64,000 nt of DNA from an uncultured Alphaproteobacteria bacterium (lineage in GTDB: Bacteria > Pseudomonadota > Alphaproteobacteria > Rhodospirillales > Rhodospirillaceae). Positions 18,019 through 28,400 of the stretch are shown piece by piece; position 1 is the first letter of the stretch; each line of letters starts with the position of its first letter. The notes below the pieces were generated by a model. It made no database searches and was not told where the DNA came from. It saw only the letters and a list, made by a program, of their open reading frames with translations. The DNA lies in assembly GCA_900079695.1 (NCBI GenBank), contig LT599022.1, forward strand, positions 1,441,319 to 1,505,318. Reading direction: 5' to 3'. The translations under genes and the position numbers were made by a program.

Positions 18019-18471
18019 ATGATGCCCAGCTTTCCTAATCGCGGTCATGGCCCTCACCCTCTTGATCTTCCCGACGACGTCCTGTCTGGTCAGTGGACGG
18101 CATTTGTCGCGGCTATGGCCGCAACTCATCCCGACACGCGCGACGGCACCGCCCCATCGGCACAGCTGATGCTCTCGTGGGAAGCGGCGTTTCTCGCAAC
18201 CCCGGAGGAGATCCGGAAGGAGTACGTCGGCCGCGTCTACGACCGCAGCCATCCCCTTGTCGACATCACTGTTCGCAACCGCGCAATGCTGACCACGGTG
18301 GGGGTCGGCGCCATCATATGCCTCTCTGCCTACGCCAGTCGATACGACGAACCGCGCGTACTCGGCAGCATCATCGGCTTGGCACTAGTGATCGGGGGCC
18401 CGATCGCTCTCTGGGCCGTAACCAGGCGCGCCCTTACCGAAAATCGGGGAGCCGGACAGGATGATGCATGA
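18019..18471 (+). CDS. Hypothetical membrane protein of the element
   Basis: This encodes 150 residues. The N-terminal 90 residues are soluble; two hydrophobic segments follow (about 96-112 and 120-138, ending VIGGPIALWAVTRRAL). No family is recognised. Its stop overlaps the start of the TrbL-like gene by four bases (ATGA), so the two are translated together and probably act together in the envelope. Confidence 0.6.
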   Translation: MMPSFPNRGHGPHPLDLPDDVLSGQWTAFVAAMAATHPDTRDGTAPSAQLMLSWEAAFLATPEEIRKEYVGRVYDRSHPLVDITVRNRAMLTTVGVGAIICLSAYASRYDEPRVLGSIIGLALVIGGPIALWAVTRRALTENRGAGQDDA

Positions 18472-20186
18472 TGCGGCAGCATCTTCCTCGGTTGGCCCCA
18501 GCCTTTTTCGCTTTCGCTGTTCCCGGAACCGTCTTCGCACAAACCACCGACGAAGAGATTTGTATCCCCTGCGGTTTCTTCGACAGCCTCGACGCCATCA
18601 AGCTCAGCTCAGCCCCCCAGATTTATGAGGCGATCCGCCTCGACGGTGGTCCAGTGTTGGCCCACTTCCTCGAAGTCGGGCTTTACCTGATGATGGGGTT
18701 TGCGGTCATTCTGACGTTCTTCAAGGGCCGGAATCTCGACAAGGAGTTCTTCAGCTCGATCGGCCAAAAGGCGGCTTTGACCCTGCTGATCGCTATCACT
18801 TTCCTTAAAGGCGGCGGCTACGACCTCGTTCATGTCGTTACCGCGGGCCTGGAAGGCTTGGCACTTTCGGTCGGCCAGGTCGTGCTCGCGACCGGCCTCG
18901 GCGATATCACGTTTCCCGCCGGCGCGACCAGCGGCTACTCGCAGCTCGCATTCCTCGTCCAGAAGCAAGTCTGGAACGTGTTCAAGGTCTGCGGCGCGAT
19001 GATGAATTTCCCCGGCATGGATATGATTACTGCCGGCGCAGTGATGATCGTTCGCATCATCGCGGCGATCCTCCTGATGCTCCCCTACCTGTTCGTGATC
19101 GGCGTGTTCGTCGCTTTTCTGGTGGAGGCGATGTTTAAATTCTTCGTCGTCGAACTGCTGTCGCCGTTACTGCTACTCGGGATTCCGTTCCCACCGTTTC
19201 GGCCGATGGCGATGGCGGCGTTCCGCCTCCTTCTCGGAGCGTCGATCACCATCATCGCCGCAGCAGGCGCGATGGCGTTCAGCATGAAGACTGTCGAAGT
19301 TCATGGCGGAAAACTGATCGAAAAGATCAGAATTGCCGACGGGCAGTCAACGGACATCGGCGTGATGGAGGCACGAAAATCTCTTGCGGGAAAATCTGCA
19401 AATGATGCTTGTGAATATCAATCCGATGACTCATTCCTGGACCAAGGAACTGGAGGTCAAGCGGGTTGGAAATCGATGTGTGTCAATCGGGAGCCTCTTC
19501 CGTTATTAGCAGACAGAACCCCCGCCTGGCACGCTTCTCGAAACGCAGCCTGCGATGAAGAATGGAAGCAGCTTGTAGCAGAGAATGCGGGTACATCAGT
19601 CATTGCCCAGTGCCAAGCCGCTCAACAAGCCTATGCAACAGCGGAAGCTGATTACCAGAAGGCGACAGAGGTGGTAAAATCTGCAACTCGCAACGTGTTT
19701 TTCGACGACGATTACCTGATGTTGTTCATCATCGGTTTCGCATCGATCTTGTTGCATCTTAGTTCGAAAGCAATCGCCTCCAACATCTCCGGCGCGAACG
19801 ACGGCGCAGGGCCTGCGGCCGCCGTCGTCATGGCCGGAAAGGCGGCACTCGGCATGGGCATGACGGGGGCATCGCGAGGCCTTTTCGGTGAAGGCGGACT
19901 CCGCAAATCGCTCGGAAACGCCCTGAAATCACAAGGCTCTATAGGAGAAACGCTGCAGAAACACGGTCTACTGGGCGCAGCCTTCTCACTCGGGGGCAGT
20001 GGAAAGGACAAGGGTGGGGACCCCTTCCTTCCCAATGTCGGTAAGGTCGGCTCCGAGAGATTCTCAACCGGGGCCGGAGGGGGGGATCAAGCAATGATGA
20101 AAATGATGACGCGGCAGACGCAAACCCTCGAACGCATAGCCAAGGCACTCGACGGTGGCAATGGCCGTGGGCAACGGAGGAGATAA
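18468..20186 (+). CDS. TrbL/VirB6-like conjugative transfer membrane protein
   Basis: This 572-residue protein has a signal peptide (cleavage after VFAQ), two periplasmic cysteines (CIPC), and a block of five or six membrane helices between about residues 60 and 275, including LVEAMFKFFVVELLSPLLLLGIPFPPF. A further membrane segment (LMLFIIGFASILLHL) lies near 415, before a Gly-rich cytoplasmic tail. This is the topology of TrbL/VirB6 channel components of type IV secretion systems. The segment 19340-19700, coding for the Cys-containing periplasmic loop, has lower GC than its surroundings. No other T4SS core gene is nearby. Confidence 0.72.
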   Translation: MMRQHLPRLAPAFFAFAVPGTVFAQTTDEEICIPCGFFDSLDAIKLSSAPQIYEAIRLDGGPVLAHFLEVGLYLMMGFAVILTFFKGRNLDKEFFSSIGQKAALTLLIAITFLKGGGYDLVHVVTAGLEGLALSVGQVVLATGLGDITFPAGATSGYSQLAFLVQKQVWNVFKVCGAMMNFPGMDMITAGAVMIVRIIAAILLMLPYLFVIGVFVAFLVEAMFKFFVVELLSPLLLLGIPFPPFRPMAMAAFRLLLGASITIIAAAGAMAFSMKTVEVHGGKLIEKIRIADGQSTDIGVMEARKSLAGKSANDACEYQSDDSFLDQGTGGQAGWKSMCVNREPLPLLADRTPAWHASRNAACDEEWKQLVAENAGTSVIAQCQAAQQAYATAEADYQKATEVVKSATRNVFFDDDYLMLFIIGFASILLHLSSKAIASNISGANDGAGPAAAVVMAGKAALGMGMTGASRGLFGEGGLRKSLGNALKSQGSIGETLQKHGLLGAAFSLGGSGKDKGGDPFLPNVGKVGSERFSTGAGGGDQAMMKMMTRQTQTLERIAKALDGGNGRGQRRR

Positions 20187-20189
20187 ACG

Positions 20190-20858
20190 ATGAAAGCGGC
20201 AATGCGCGGAGCGACCATCGGGGTGGCGATGATCGCGATCGCGGGGATGGCTTCTCCCGCCGAGGCGCGCGGCAATCGGCGCCAGGATCCCAACCTCGAC
20301 ATTCCCGGGCCAGATTTCATCCACGTCCTCTTCCTTGCCACTCTCGACGGCAAGGAAGTCGCGGTTGGAACCGAAATGCAGCAGGGGAATGTGTGCGTCT
20401 ATCAGGCCAACAGCGGCGGCACCATGAAGAAGCTCGGCGACATGCTGTTCTGCGGTGGACGAATCGTCGTTCCGGTCGGCGACTGGGACTATCGCGTCAG
20501 CGTCGAGCTCTACCGTCCGCTCAAAGGCGACAGCTATACCCTCAAGATCGGGTCCGTCGAGCCGGTGCGGACGCGCTACTCCGGCAACTACAAGAGCCAA
20601 AAGACGGCCCAGCCTTTCACGATCTCGCTGCGCGAGAATTTCAGCGAAGCGCAGATGTGGGCGGATCCGACTAAGGGCGTCCTCGGCTATCCGCTCAAAA
20701 CCGAGTTCCGGGTGGGCGAAGCCATGAAGGGAGAAATCCGGCTACTTGTGTTGCCGAGCGATAACTATTTCGCTCCCCCCGGATCGAAGTGGTCGAGTTG
20801 GAGCGTCATCCATTTCCAGCATCGCGATCGGCAATATTTTGCCGAGATGCTACCCTGA
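20190..20858 (+). CDS. Secreted hypothetical protein next to TrbL
   Basis: This 222-residue protein has a clear signal peptide (AMRGATIGVAMIAIAGMASPAEA). The mature part is beta-rich with two cysteines spaced to form a disulfide (GNVCVYQ and LFCGGR). It starts three bases after the TrbL stop and is probably translated with it, so it may be a periplasmic partner of the transfer channel. I do not recognise the family. Confidence 0.6.
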   Translation: MKAAMRGATIGVAMIAIAGMASPAEARGNRRQDPNLDIPGPDFIHVLFLATLDGKEVAVGTEMQQGNVCVYQANSGGTMKKLGDMLFCGGRIVVPVGDWDYRVSVELYRPLKGDSYTLKIGSVEPVRTRYSGNYKSQKTAQPFTISLRENFSEAQMWADPTKGVLGYPLKTEFRVGEAMKGEIRLLVLPSDNYFAPPGSKWSSWSVIHFQHRDRQYFAEMLP

Positions 20859-20933
20859 TCGCCAAGCCCTAGGCGTCCCGCCGGCGTGGTCCAGTGGCAT
20901 GGAATGACCCCGGCAGAAAGGAGGGCAAGGCGG

Positions 20934-20964
20934 CCGCCCGCGAGTTATAGTAGCTCGCGGGCGG
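20934..20964. other. Perfect 11-bp stem-loop between transfer and HigA-like genes
   Basis: Left arm 20934-20944, right arm 20954-20964, nine-base loop. It follows the secreted-protein stop by 75 bases and lacks a T tract. It could end the transfer operon (Rho-assisted) or act as an operator for the next gene. Confidence 0.5.
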
Positions 20965-21009
20965 TGTGTTCCATGGCGGATGATTCGCGGGCTTTCTGCG
21001 GAGGTAAGT

Positions 21010-21882
21010 ATGGTCGAAGATGCCTTTTCCGGCGAGGAAGATGAGATCAGCGGATCTGCGGACATCCCCCTCTTTTGCCCCGGACTCTTCACCCTCCGGC
21101 CGCCAAACGCCCCGCCCATTCTCCGCGCGGTCGGCGGCACGGGGCACCGGCACGAGTGGCTGATGACCTCGCCCGCAGTCGTCGTCCTGTTCGATCGCCA
21201 GTGGCGGCGCTTCCGCATCACGCCTGACGGCGGCTTAGAGATCGCGACCGGCAGCCGCAGGGCTTGGCGCGCGATCGACAACGACGAGATGCTGAAGCGG
21301 ATCGGCGGAATCCGGACAGAGCGCCGGATCTACTCGTTCAAGGCTGCCCGATGGCACGCCTCGCGCTGGCTCACCACGGAACAGCTCGCCTGTCCATACA
21401 TCACGCTGCTGGGAGGGGAGACCATCGAGCAGGAGATGGAGCGGCGGAGGATGAGCATTCCCGTTGACGAGCAGCGCCTGCCGCCAATCCACCCCGGCCT
21501 CTTCCTGCGCGAGGAGTTCGGTGAGCTCCTGCTCGAGATCGAGCTCGTCGCCAAAGCCCTAGGTGTGCCGCTGGAGACCATGCGCGACTTGCTTGCTGAG
21601 CGGATATCCATCACCGAGGATCTCGATCGGCGATTGGCCTCGTACTTCGGCATGAGTGAAGGCTTTTGGCTCGGCCTCCAGCGAGACTACGAAACCCGCG
21701 ACCTCCCCCGATGGCCGGAGCGCAACCAGCCGCCGGCGCAGGAGCGGGAAGATCCATTCCCGACGTTCACCGAGTGGTCCGGCGACGCCGACACACACCT
21801 CGCCCAGCAACTCGCCGACCTGGCGGCCGAGCACCTTCCCGCCGTCGTCGATGAGCTGCCGAAGGACGAGGAGAAGCCGTGA
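21010..21882 (+). CDS. HigA-like HTH domain protein with N-terminal extension
   Basis: This 290-residue protein starts at 21010 behind a GGAGG box. The C-terminal third (PPIHPGLFLREEFGELLLEIELVAKALGVPLETM, then RRLASYFGMSEGFWLGLQRDYE) is the HTH of HigA-type antitoxins. The first 150 residues form an unrelated domain without recognised motifs (TERRIYSFKAARWHASRWL). No HigB-type toxin is adjacent. It could be a stand-alone regulator of the element, or an antitoxin-toxin fusion whose toxic part I cannot identify. The next gene overlaps it by four bases. Confidence 0.6.
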   Translation: MVEDAFSGEEDEISGSADIPLFCPGLFTLRPPNAPPILRAVGGTGHRHEWLMTSPAVVVLFDRQWRRFRITPDGGLEIATGSRRAWRAIDNDEMLKRIGGIRTERRIYSFKAARWHASRWLTTEQLACPYITLLGGETIEQEMERRRMSIPVDEQRLPPIHPGLFLREEFGELLLEIELVAKALGVPLETMRDLLAERISITEDLDRRLASYFGMSEGFWLGLQRDYETRDLPRWPERNQPPAQEREDPFPTFTEWSGDADTHLAQQLADLAAEHLPAVVDELPKDEEKP

Positions 21883-22196
21883 GCGAATGCTTGGAAGGCT
21901 CGAAGCCAACGTACCCGAACGTCCGGCTCGCCCATCGCTCCTTCTCCGGGCGGGGCTCTGCGCGACCCTTGACGCGTGTTCGTGCCGTCAACGACAATCG
22001 CCGCGAACCGTCGTGGTGGGGCGACATCGACCCGGCCGGCTTCATCGCCAGCCTAATGATCGAGCGGGCGTTCCGGAAAAAGACCGCGAACGACCAGGCG
22101 CTGCGGCCAATCTCGTTCCCCGAAGTGCCACAGCACGGCGGCAACGTCACCTCACTTCCTGGCGCCTGGCGCTACGCGAAGCGAACCGATCGGTAA
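21879..22196 (+). CDS. Small hypothetical protein coupled to the HigA-like gene
   Basis: A 105-residue frame starting with GTG inside the HigA-like stop (GTGA overlap). The sequence is Arg-rich at the N-terminus, with a WWGDIDPAGFIASLMIERAFRKK helix-like centre. No family recognised and no membrane segment. The coupling is the main argument that it is real. Confidence 0.45.
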   Translation: MSECLEGSKPTYPNVRLAHRSFSGRGSARPLTRVRAVNDNRREPSWWGDIDPAGFIASLMIERAFRKKTANDQALRPISFPEVPQHGGNVTSLPGAWRYAKRTDR

Positions 22197-22251
22197 TTCA
22201 CATTCTAGCGGCACCAAGCGCGCCGCATCTCACACCAAAGGGGGAATTCTA

Positions 22252-22791
22252 ATGGCTGATGTTCCGGATCTCGCCGGCGACATGGGCGTGGGAGAAATCA
22301 CGTCCAAGAAAACCATGTTCGGGCGCACCGTATTCGTGTTCGACGGCAATGAATACGATTCTGAGGAGGCCGCCAAAAGCGACCGGAAGCTCATCATCGA
22401 ACGCCGCCGCACCGCACAGGCCGCGCAACAGGAACAGGACGAACTGGCCCACGCGACCGCCAAGATCTACGACGAATACGATGCATCCCCGGAGATCATG
22501 ACCGTGTGGGTTCAGACGCAGCCCAACACGGACAAGAGGAAAATTCTGTGGGGCTTGCTCGGGGAGAAGGAAACCGGTCTCGCCGCGTTCGTCGACATGG
22601 AAGCCCTCAACAGAGCCATCTACGAGGTGAGCCGAGATCTCAGCCTGCAGGGTTACGAGGTGTTCTCAATCACCCCCGTCGAGGCGGGTGTCGGCGCCTA
22701 CCAATTCCCCGCAGGGAAACAGGGCGGCGGCGCCGGATGGGGGTACAGCTTCACCCAGGGCGTCATAGTCACCGCCCGGCGGCGGCGCTAA
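22252..22791 (+). CDS. Hypothetical protein of the element, 179 residues
   Basis: The ATG at 22252 follows an AGGGGG box. The protein has a charged helical first half (EEAAKSDRKLIIERRRTAQAAQQEQDE in part) and a second half with KILWGLLGEKETGLAAFVDMEAL and a Gly-rich end. No recognised family, signal peptide or membrane segment. A 220-base gap with no gene follows it. Confidence 0.5.
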   Translation: MADVPDLAGDMGVGEITSKKTMFGRTVFVFDGNEYDSEEAAKSDRKLIIERRRTAQAAQQEQDELAHATAKIYDEYDASPEIMTVWVQTQPNTDKRKILWGLLGEKETGLAAFVDMEALNRAIYEVSRDLSLQGYEVFSITPVEAGVGAYQFPAGKQGGGAGWGYSFTQGVIVTARRRR

Positions 22792-23012
22792 GCGCTGCCT
22801 ATACGGATCGGGAAAAAGCTCCCCATTGGAGCTACCTCGAATGCAACACCGCACCAGATTCGGTGCACTTCTCCGGATACCGGTTGCCGCCAGCAACGGA
22901 TCATCAATATGCGCGACACCTCCACATACTCCCTGCTGGAGGTGTCGCAACGGAATGTGGCTTCCCCCCTGGTACAGGGCACTCCCTCCTGAAACTCAAA
23001 ACGAGGTGAGCC

Positions 23013-23363
23013 ATGAGTCGTGTAGCCGCACTTTTACCTCTCGTGTCCGACACTGAAATCCGGAATCTGCTGCTGCGGATCGCGCCGCGCTACGTCTGGT
23101 GGAAGACGGTCGAGGAGGCTGTGGCGATGCCCGAGCACCTGGTGCGACGGGTCATCGATTTCGGCACCTACGACGACCTTCGCGCCCTCGAAATCGCTCT
23201 CGGGGAAGACGTCATGGCGGAGATTCTTGTCACCGCCGAAGGGGGAGAAATCAGCCCCAAATCGTGGACCTATTTTCACTACCGGTACGGCTTGACCGAG
23301 CCTGGAAAACCCGTACCCCCGGTTCCCGTCCGGTACATTCCGGAAGCACCGGAAAGCGATTAA
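23013..23363 (+). CDS. Small conserved hypothetical protein upstream of the relaxase
   Basis: This 116-residue protein (LPLVSDTEIRNLLLRIAPRYVWWKTVEEA, VRRVIDFGTYDDLRALEIALGEDVMAEIL, SWTYFHYRYGL) resembles a small family seen next to toxin-antitoxin and transfer genes in many proteobacteria. The conserved WTYFHYRYGL-type motif near residues 84-95 is typical. Its function is unknown. An upstream ribosome-binding site (GAGGTGAGCC) supports the start. It lies just before the relaxase inverted repeat. Confidence 0.6.
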   Translation: MSRVAALLPLVSDTEIRNLLLRIAPRYVWWKTVEEAVAMPEHLVRRVIDFGTYDDLRALEIALGEDVMAEILVTAEGGEISPKSWTYFHYRYGLTEPGKPVPPVPVRYIPEAPESD

Positions 23364-23385
23364 TCAGGACCCTTAGGGAAAAAAT

Positions 23386-23446
23386 ATATGGTGTGTATGC
23401 CCAATTACCTTTATAAAATAAAAGTAGTTGGGCATACACACCATAT
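23386..23446. repeat. Perfect 19-bp inverted repeat before the relaxase (candidate oriT)
   Basis: Arms 23386-23404 and 23428-23446 are exact reverse complements, separated by a 23-base AT-rich spacer. Relaxases of the MobA/MobL type usually nick an oriT beside their own gene at such inverted repeats. The repeat overlaps one possible relaxase start (23388) and ends four bases before the other (23451), so it may also control relaxase expression. Confidence 0.6.
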
Positions 23447-23450
23447 CACC

Positions 23451-25268
23451 ATGACAAACACGGAACAGAATCGTGGCGTCGGCCACGATGGAGCAGAAGC
23501 ACTTACGAGCGCTCGGGTCGGCCCGACAGGGCGCACCTTTCACGCAAACATCAGCTCATACCATTGCAATCCTGGCGAGACCGCGCAGCGAGCAATAGCC
23601 GGGCTTGACTATGATGCTCGAAAGGGGGCGGCCCACGCACATAGAGCCGACGAGCTGGAGGACGAAGGTGGGCGGCAACGGAAAGAGATGGAGAGCATTC
23701 TCATCGCCGCTGCGACCTCAGTGAATCGCAAACATGGCAAATTCGCAGAAGAAATTCACGTCGAGCTCCCTTTCCGGACGACACCCGCACAACGGCGAAA
23801 AATCGCGGAAGATATCGCCGCGTGGTGTGAGGCGAAAGGCTGCCCCACCCACTGGGCAGTTCACACCCTCAACGAAAAGAAAAACTGGCAACCGCACATC
23901 CACTTGATGACCACGACGAGACCAGTTCGGTCGTCGGAAGGCGAATGGATCGGCACTCCAGCCGGAGCAAAGGGACGTCCGGGTGTCCCCGCTATCGTCA
24001 ACGGCCCGGCGGCAATGATGCGGTTTCGTCGCGAAGTCGTCGCACCAATCATTAACGCCAACGTCCCGCTGAAAGATTTGGGAGGCGTTCCGTGGCATGG
24101 CGGCACTCTGGCGGACACGGACATCAGCCGCCCGGCAAAATCCCGCTTACCAATGGCAATTTATAAGGCGATCGAGGAACGCGAAAGGAGCCTAGCGGAA
24201 GGCAAAAAGATTCGCCCCGAACGCGAGTCCCTCGCCACCCTACATGATGACGGCCCGACGCGATCAAATGCGCTGATCGACGAAGGCATCGCATCGGGAC
24301 GAACAGATGCCCCGACCTACCAAGCCGTCGCCAACGAACGGCGCAAGTGGGTCGAAAACGCCCGCAAGGCGCGCGCCGAGAAAAAGGCCGCGAAGGAAGC
24401 GGAACGCTTGGCACGGATACGCATAAAGGCCGAAAGCATCGGAATGGTCGATGCCGAGAAATTAACGACCGTTCGAATGGAAGCGGATGCTTATCTTCGG
24501 TCCGCCATCGATGCCAACAATCGCGCCCGCTCCGCTGAGGAGCAGCTCCGCGCCGTCGCTGAAGAAGCCGAAGCGAGGATGAGCGAAATCGGAACCATCC
24601 TTGATCGTGAGCGCGACGCCCGCTTGGCCTCTGAAAAAGCTCTGCATGCCAAATTGGAGGCCGAGCGTCATCGCGCTGAAACCGCCGAACGCAGCATGTT
24701 CGAGGTCGGCAACACGCTCCAGGCAGAGCTCGATAGATCGAAAAAGCGTGAGGCAATGGAGCGGCGCGAAGCAGAGCGCGCGAAGGCCCATGCTTCGCCG
24801 AAACAGGTTGCTCTCATTGCCGCAATGGCGACGGAGCGTGGCCTCAAAATCCAGCCAGACGAGTTCGAGGGCTTGACCGGACTCGAAGCTGATCGGCACA
24901 TCGCCGAGCTGCGCAAAATGCCCATTCCCGCGCGTCCGGTTGCCGTGCAACACGTTCCGGCTACGCCAGAATACTGCCCCACAAATCCCGCTAATGCGCT
25001 TACGCAGGCGTCTGTAAAGCCATTGGGTTTTGATCCTGCGACACCAAGCATCGAGCGAAACAAGATCGTATCTTCTTTGTCAAAAGATGATCTGATTGCG
25101 CGACAAGCTGCCACAAAGATCGCCTACAGCCAAGCTGCACCTAAGACCCCCGAGTGGCTAGAGCTACGGCTTGGTAACGATGCTCTTTCGTTCGAGATGA
25201 AGCGGCGCGGCCTTCGACCGATGCCGCCCCTCCAGGAGGAGGAAAAGTGGACAAGAGCGCCGCTATGA
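23451..25268 (+). CDS. MobA/MobL-family relaxase
   Basis: This 605-residue protein nicks the transfer origin and pilots DNA during conjugation. The N-terminal domain carries FHANISSYHC and, near residues 146-152, PHIHLMTT, the metal-binding histidine motif of MobA/MobL relaxases. WAVHTLNEKKNWQPHIH is a classic signature. A long coiled-coil region (about 270-470, Ala/Glu/Arg-rich) follows, then a C-terminal region with no recognised domain. A start at 23388 is possible, but that codon lies inside the inverted repeat. No coupling protein gene is adjacent. Confidence 0.85.
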   Translation: MTNTEQNRGVGHDGAEALTSARVGPTGRTFHANISSYHCNPGETAQRAIAGLDYDARKGAAHAHRADELEDEGGRQRKEMESILIAAATSVNRKHGKFAEEIHVELPFRTTPAQRRKIAEDIAAWCEAKGCPTHWAVHTLNEKKNWQPHIHLMTTTRPVRSSEGEWIGTPAGAKGRPGVPAIVNGPAAMMRFRREVVAPIINANVPLKDLGGVPWHGGTLADTDISRPAKSRLPMAIYKAIEERERSLAEGKKIRPERESLATLHDDGPTRSNALIDEGIASGRTDAPTYQAVANERRKWVENARKARAEKKAAKEAERLARIRIKAESIGMVDAEKLTTVRMEADAYLRSAIDANNRARSAEEQLRAVAEEAEARMSEIGTILDRERDARLASEKALHAKLEAERHRAETAERSMFEVGNTLQAELDRSKKREAMERREAERAKAHASPKQVALIAAMATERGLKIQPDEFEGLTGLEADRHIAELRKMPIPARPVAVQHVPATPEYCPTNPANALTQASVKPLGFDPATPSIERNKIVSSLSKDDLIARQAATKIAYSQAAPKTPEWLELRLGNDALSFEMKRRGLRPMPPLQEEEKWTRAPL

Positions 25269-25478
25269 GCCGCGGAGATCGGCCTCGACAGCGATGCTGA
25301 GGCAGTCCTGCACGTCTCTAAAATCCATCCGGCGCCGGAGATCGACCGACAAGGCTTCCGCGCACTCTGGGCCTCCCAAATCTGCCACGCTTGAATCACA
25401 ACTAAGCGCGGGCGGGAAGCCCTCGATGTACTATCGCTCACTCCGCTTAAGGCTCGCCCCCGGTTATACGGCACCCAA

Positions 25479-28400
25479 TCATACACTCGCCGGCTGAGGC
25501 TTTCGCAAGGCCTGTAGCTGCGCCGCCGAGGGAGGTGACAGTTTGGTCCCCCGATCACGGATCGTAAGCGAACGCCCTGCGGAGTGGGCAACCCGGGCAT
25601 AGTGGCGTCGGCCACCGAAGCCATCTCCGTATGGTTGGCCATACACGTTCTTCTCTCCGGTGATCAACCAGACGGCAGCCAGCTTTTCCCGGGAGAGGAG
25701 TTCCAGAAAGGCTGCCCGATCGATCAACGCGGTGGTAGTCGAGCCGTTTTCCGCAGTCGGATCTTGGAAGATGACTCGATTGTCGCTGTCCACGTATTCG
25801 ATGGCGCGTCCGTCGCCGAGATGCAGGTCGAGCGCCTTCATCAGCCACGGGCACGGCAGGCGGGCTTCAACCGGCACAGCGAGCGACTGATCGTACCCGC
25901 GGTCTTCCGCGAGATATCCGATGGTCGTGCCGCGCACCTTCACGCCTTTGGCACTGCGTTGAGTGCGCGGGATCCATGGCCGGTTCCAGCCGTCATCCGG
26001 CTCCTCGGGCCACAGCCATGGATGTTCACCAAGGTAGCTCCGCCAGAAAACGCTTCCCTTCCCCTCCAGAAGGTGATCGTGATCCAGCTCGGGTTCGCCC
26101 TCCACCAGCTTGAGGAAGTCTGTAAGATCTGCGTGCCGGATAACGAAGCAGGTGATGAATCGCGACATCTGCCGATTCAGGGTTTCCGGTCCGCCGCGCC
26201 AGTTTTTGAAATCCTTAAGGACCAGCCATGGCCGATCATCGACATTGAGTTCGATGGCCTCCAGGCCGTCCGGAACATCTTCAAGTTCGTCTCTCCAAAC
26301 CAAAGCTTCGTCGAGATTGACCGGCGGCAAGAGGATCGATGGCTCCCATTCAGGGACTTCGAGGGGCACCGTGTCGTTATCGCCGTCGTCATCGGTCTCT
26401 TCGTCGTTCTCGCTGAACCGCGCGCCAGCGAGCAGGGAAGGATCGATCGCGCGCAGTTCGTTAGGCTCGTTTCCGATCCCGCTTTTCACGGGCTCCAGAT
26501 TGTCGGCCATACGAGCGCACAACTCGTAGAGAGCCAACCACTGATACTTCTTCCCGAGCCGTTCGGCGTGATGGGACATCCGGTCGTTGCTAATGGTGTC
26601 GTCAAAAGCGCCGTGGAGCGCCTGCGACCAGCCAAGCTGATGAGCGCGCAGACAGACCCAGCGTCGTGCCCAGGCGAGATTGAATTCGGCATGGTTACGC
26701 GGCTGGAGACCTTGGTACATTCCGCTTCGACGCCAGTTCGCCGCCTCCTCGCGCCATCGCTCGAACATATGCGAGCCGGTCGCAGCCGCGAACGCCGCCT
26801 TGGCAGCTTCGGCCTTCGGCCCCTCATGCCAGGGCGAGTCCTTGTAATCTTCCTCAAGGGCCTGGATTAGGCTCGCGTACGCAGCCTGCATCGCCGGCGT
26901 GGCTATGGCGTCGAAATCCCGCTGCCAAGCATCGTGGAGCGCCTCGCGAGTGGGCAGAGGGTTGGTCCCGCGCAATGCGGGACTCCAGCTGTCGACAACA
27001 CGGTCCAGTACATATCGAGCGAAGTCGCCGTTCTCGACGCAGGAAGCGACGATGGCGTCGCGACCAACGTAGCCGCTGGGCCGGATGTGCGTGAAGCCCT
27101 CGATCACCGTGTCCGGCACATGTTCGATCGGCCAAGGAGAGGTGAAGGGCCCGTTGGAGGGGGAGGTGTCGTAGTCCGCCGGAAGAACGCCGTGAACGAT
27201 CGCCCACCGGATCAGCAGACGGCCGTGTTCACGTGCGAGACAGTTCACCGGCGGTGGTCGCAGAATGAAGACCTCCTGGTCGACCACCTTGACCGCGAGA
27301 GCGGCGGCGTCCTTGGCCCACCGACCCTGCAGGGCCGCCCCATAGATCGCGCACAACAGGCGTTCGATGACATAGGCGTCGTCGACGTCGATGAAACGCT
27401 CAAGGAGCGGGGCGACGAGCGCCGGTTGGTCGGCAAGGATGGCGACTAAGGCTTTAGTCGACCGATCGCGCAAGCCCCGATTGCTTGTCGACAAAAACCA
27501 GGTGAGGGTGATGGCTACCAAGAGCGCGCGGGACTCGACCAGATGACCATCGCGAGGCCTCAGAGCCCAATCGCTTAGCTGATCGGCCGCACCACTGGAT
27601 CCCGCAAGGTGGATCGACCACGTCGCGTCGCGCTTCGGCATGGGCATGGCCTTGAGGCGGGCGTGCAGCGCTTCCGCGTTCTGCGCTGCATCCGGTTCGC
27701 TTGCCAGTCGGATCCGGGCGTCCCACTCTCCCTCGACCCCGCAACGCCGCTGGACGAGGTCCCAGGTACGGTCCGTGAAGGCCGTCGCCTCACGAGTCTT
27801 CAGGCTCACCTCAAAGGCCTGGACCGCTTCCCACGTCGTCTGTATGGGAATTGGAAGGTCCAGAAGTTCGATGCCAAAACGCTCAGGCACCAACACCGCC
27901 AAAGCCTCCAGAACGCCTTCCACGTAGCCCGCATCACCATTCAGGGTTGTCGCCAGCGGACTGTTCTCCTGAAGACGCGCTTCAAGCGCTTTCGCGTCCT
28001 TGCAACCTTCGATCAACCCCTCGGCGACCGCGAAATCGCCAAATCGCTCGAAGGTGAAGCGGACGACTTCGCTGTCGCCGTCCATATCCGTCGTTAGCAG
28101 GCCGGCGGCGATCAGTTGGAAGAGCAGATCCCGTTCTGCGCGGCCATCGCTTGGTAGGATGGATTGGGCGATCTCGTTGGCCCGAAGATAGGCAATGTAA
28201 GCTTCCCCGGTGCGGGTAATCTCACGCGCGAGCGCCGAGATCAGCTGGCTCCCATGTCTCAGCTTCGCGGTTAGCCCCATGGCTCGCTCGACCGCGCCCG
28301 TGACCGCTTGAGCGTAGAGCCTGAAAATTGACGAGACCCCCTGCGATCCTTTGGGCAGCGTGGTTTGACCGGACAAGGCGAGCCCGTCGCAAAGCGTCTT

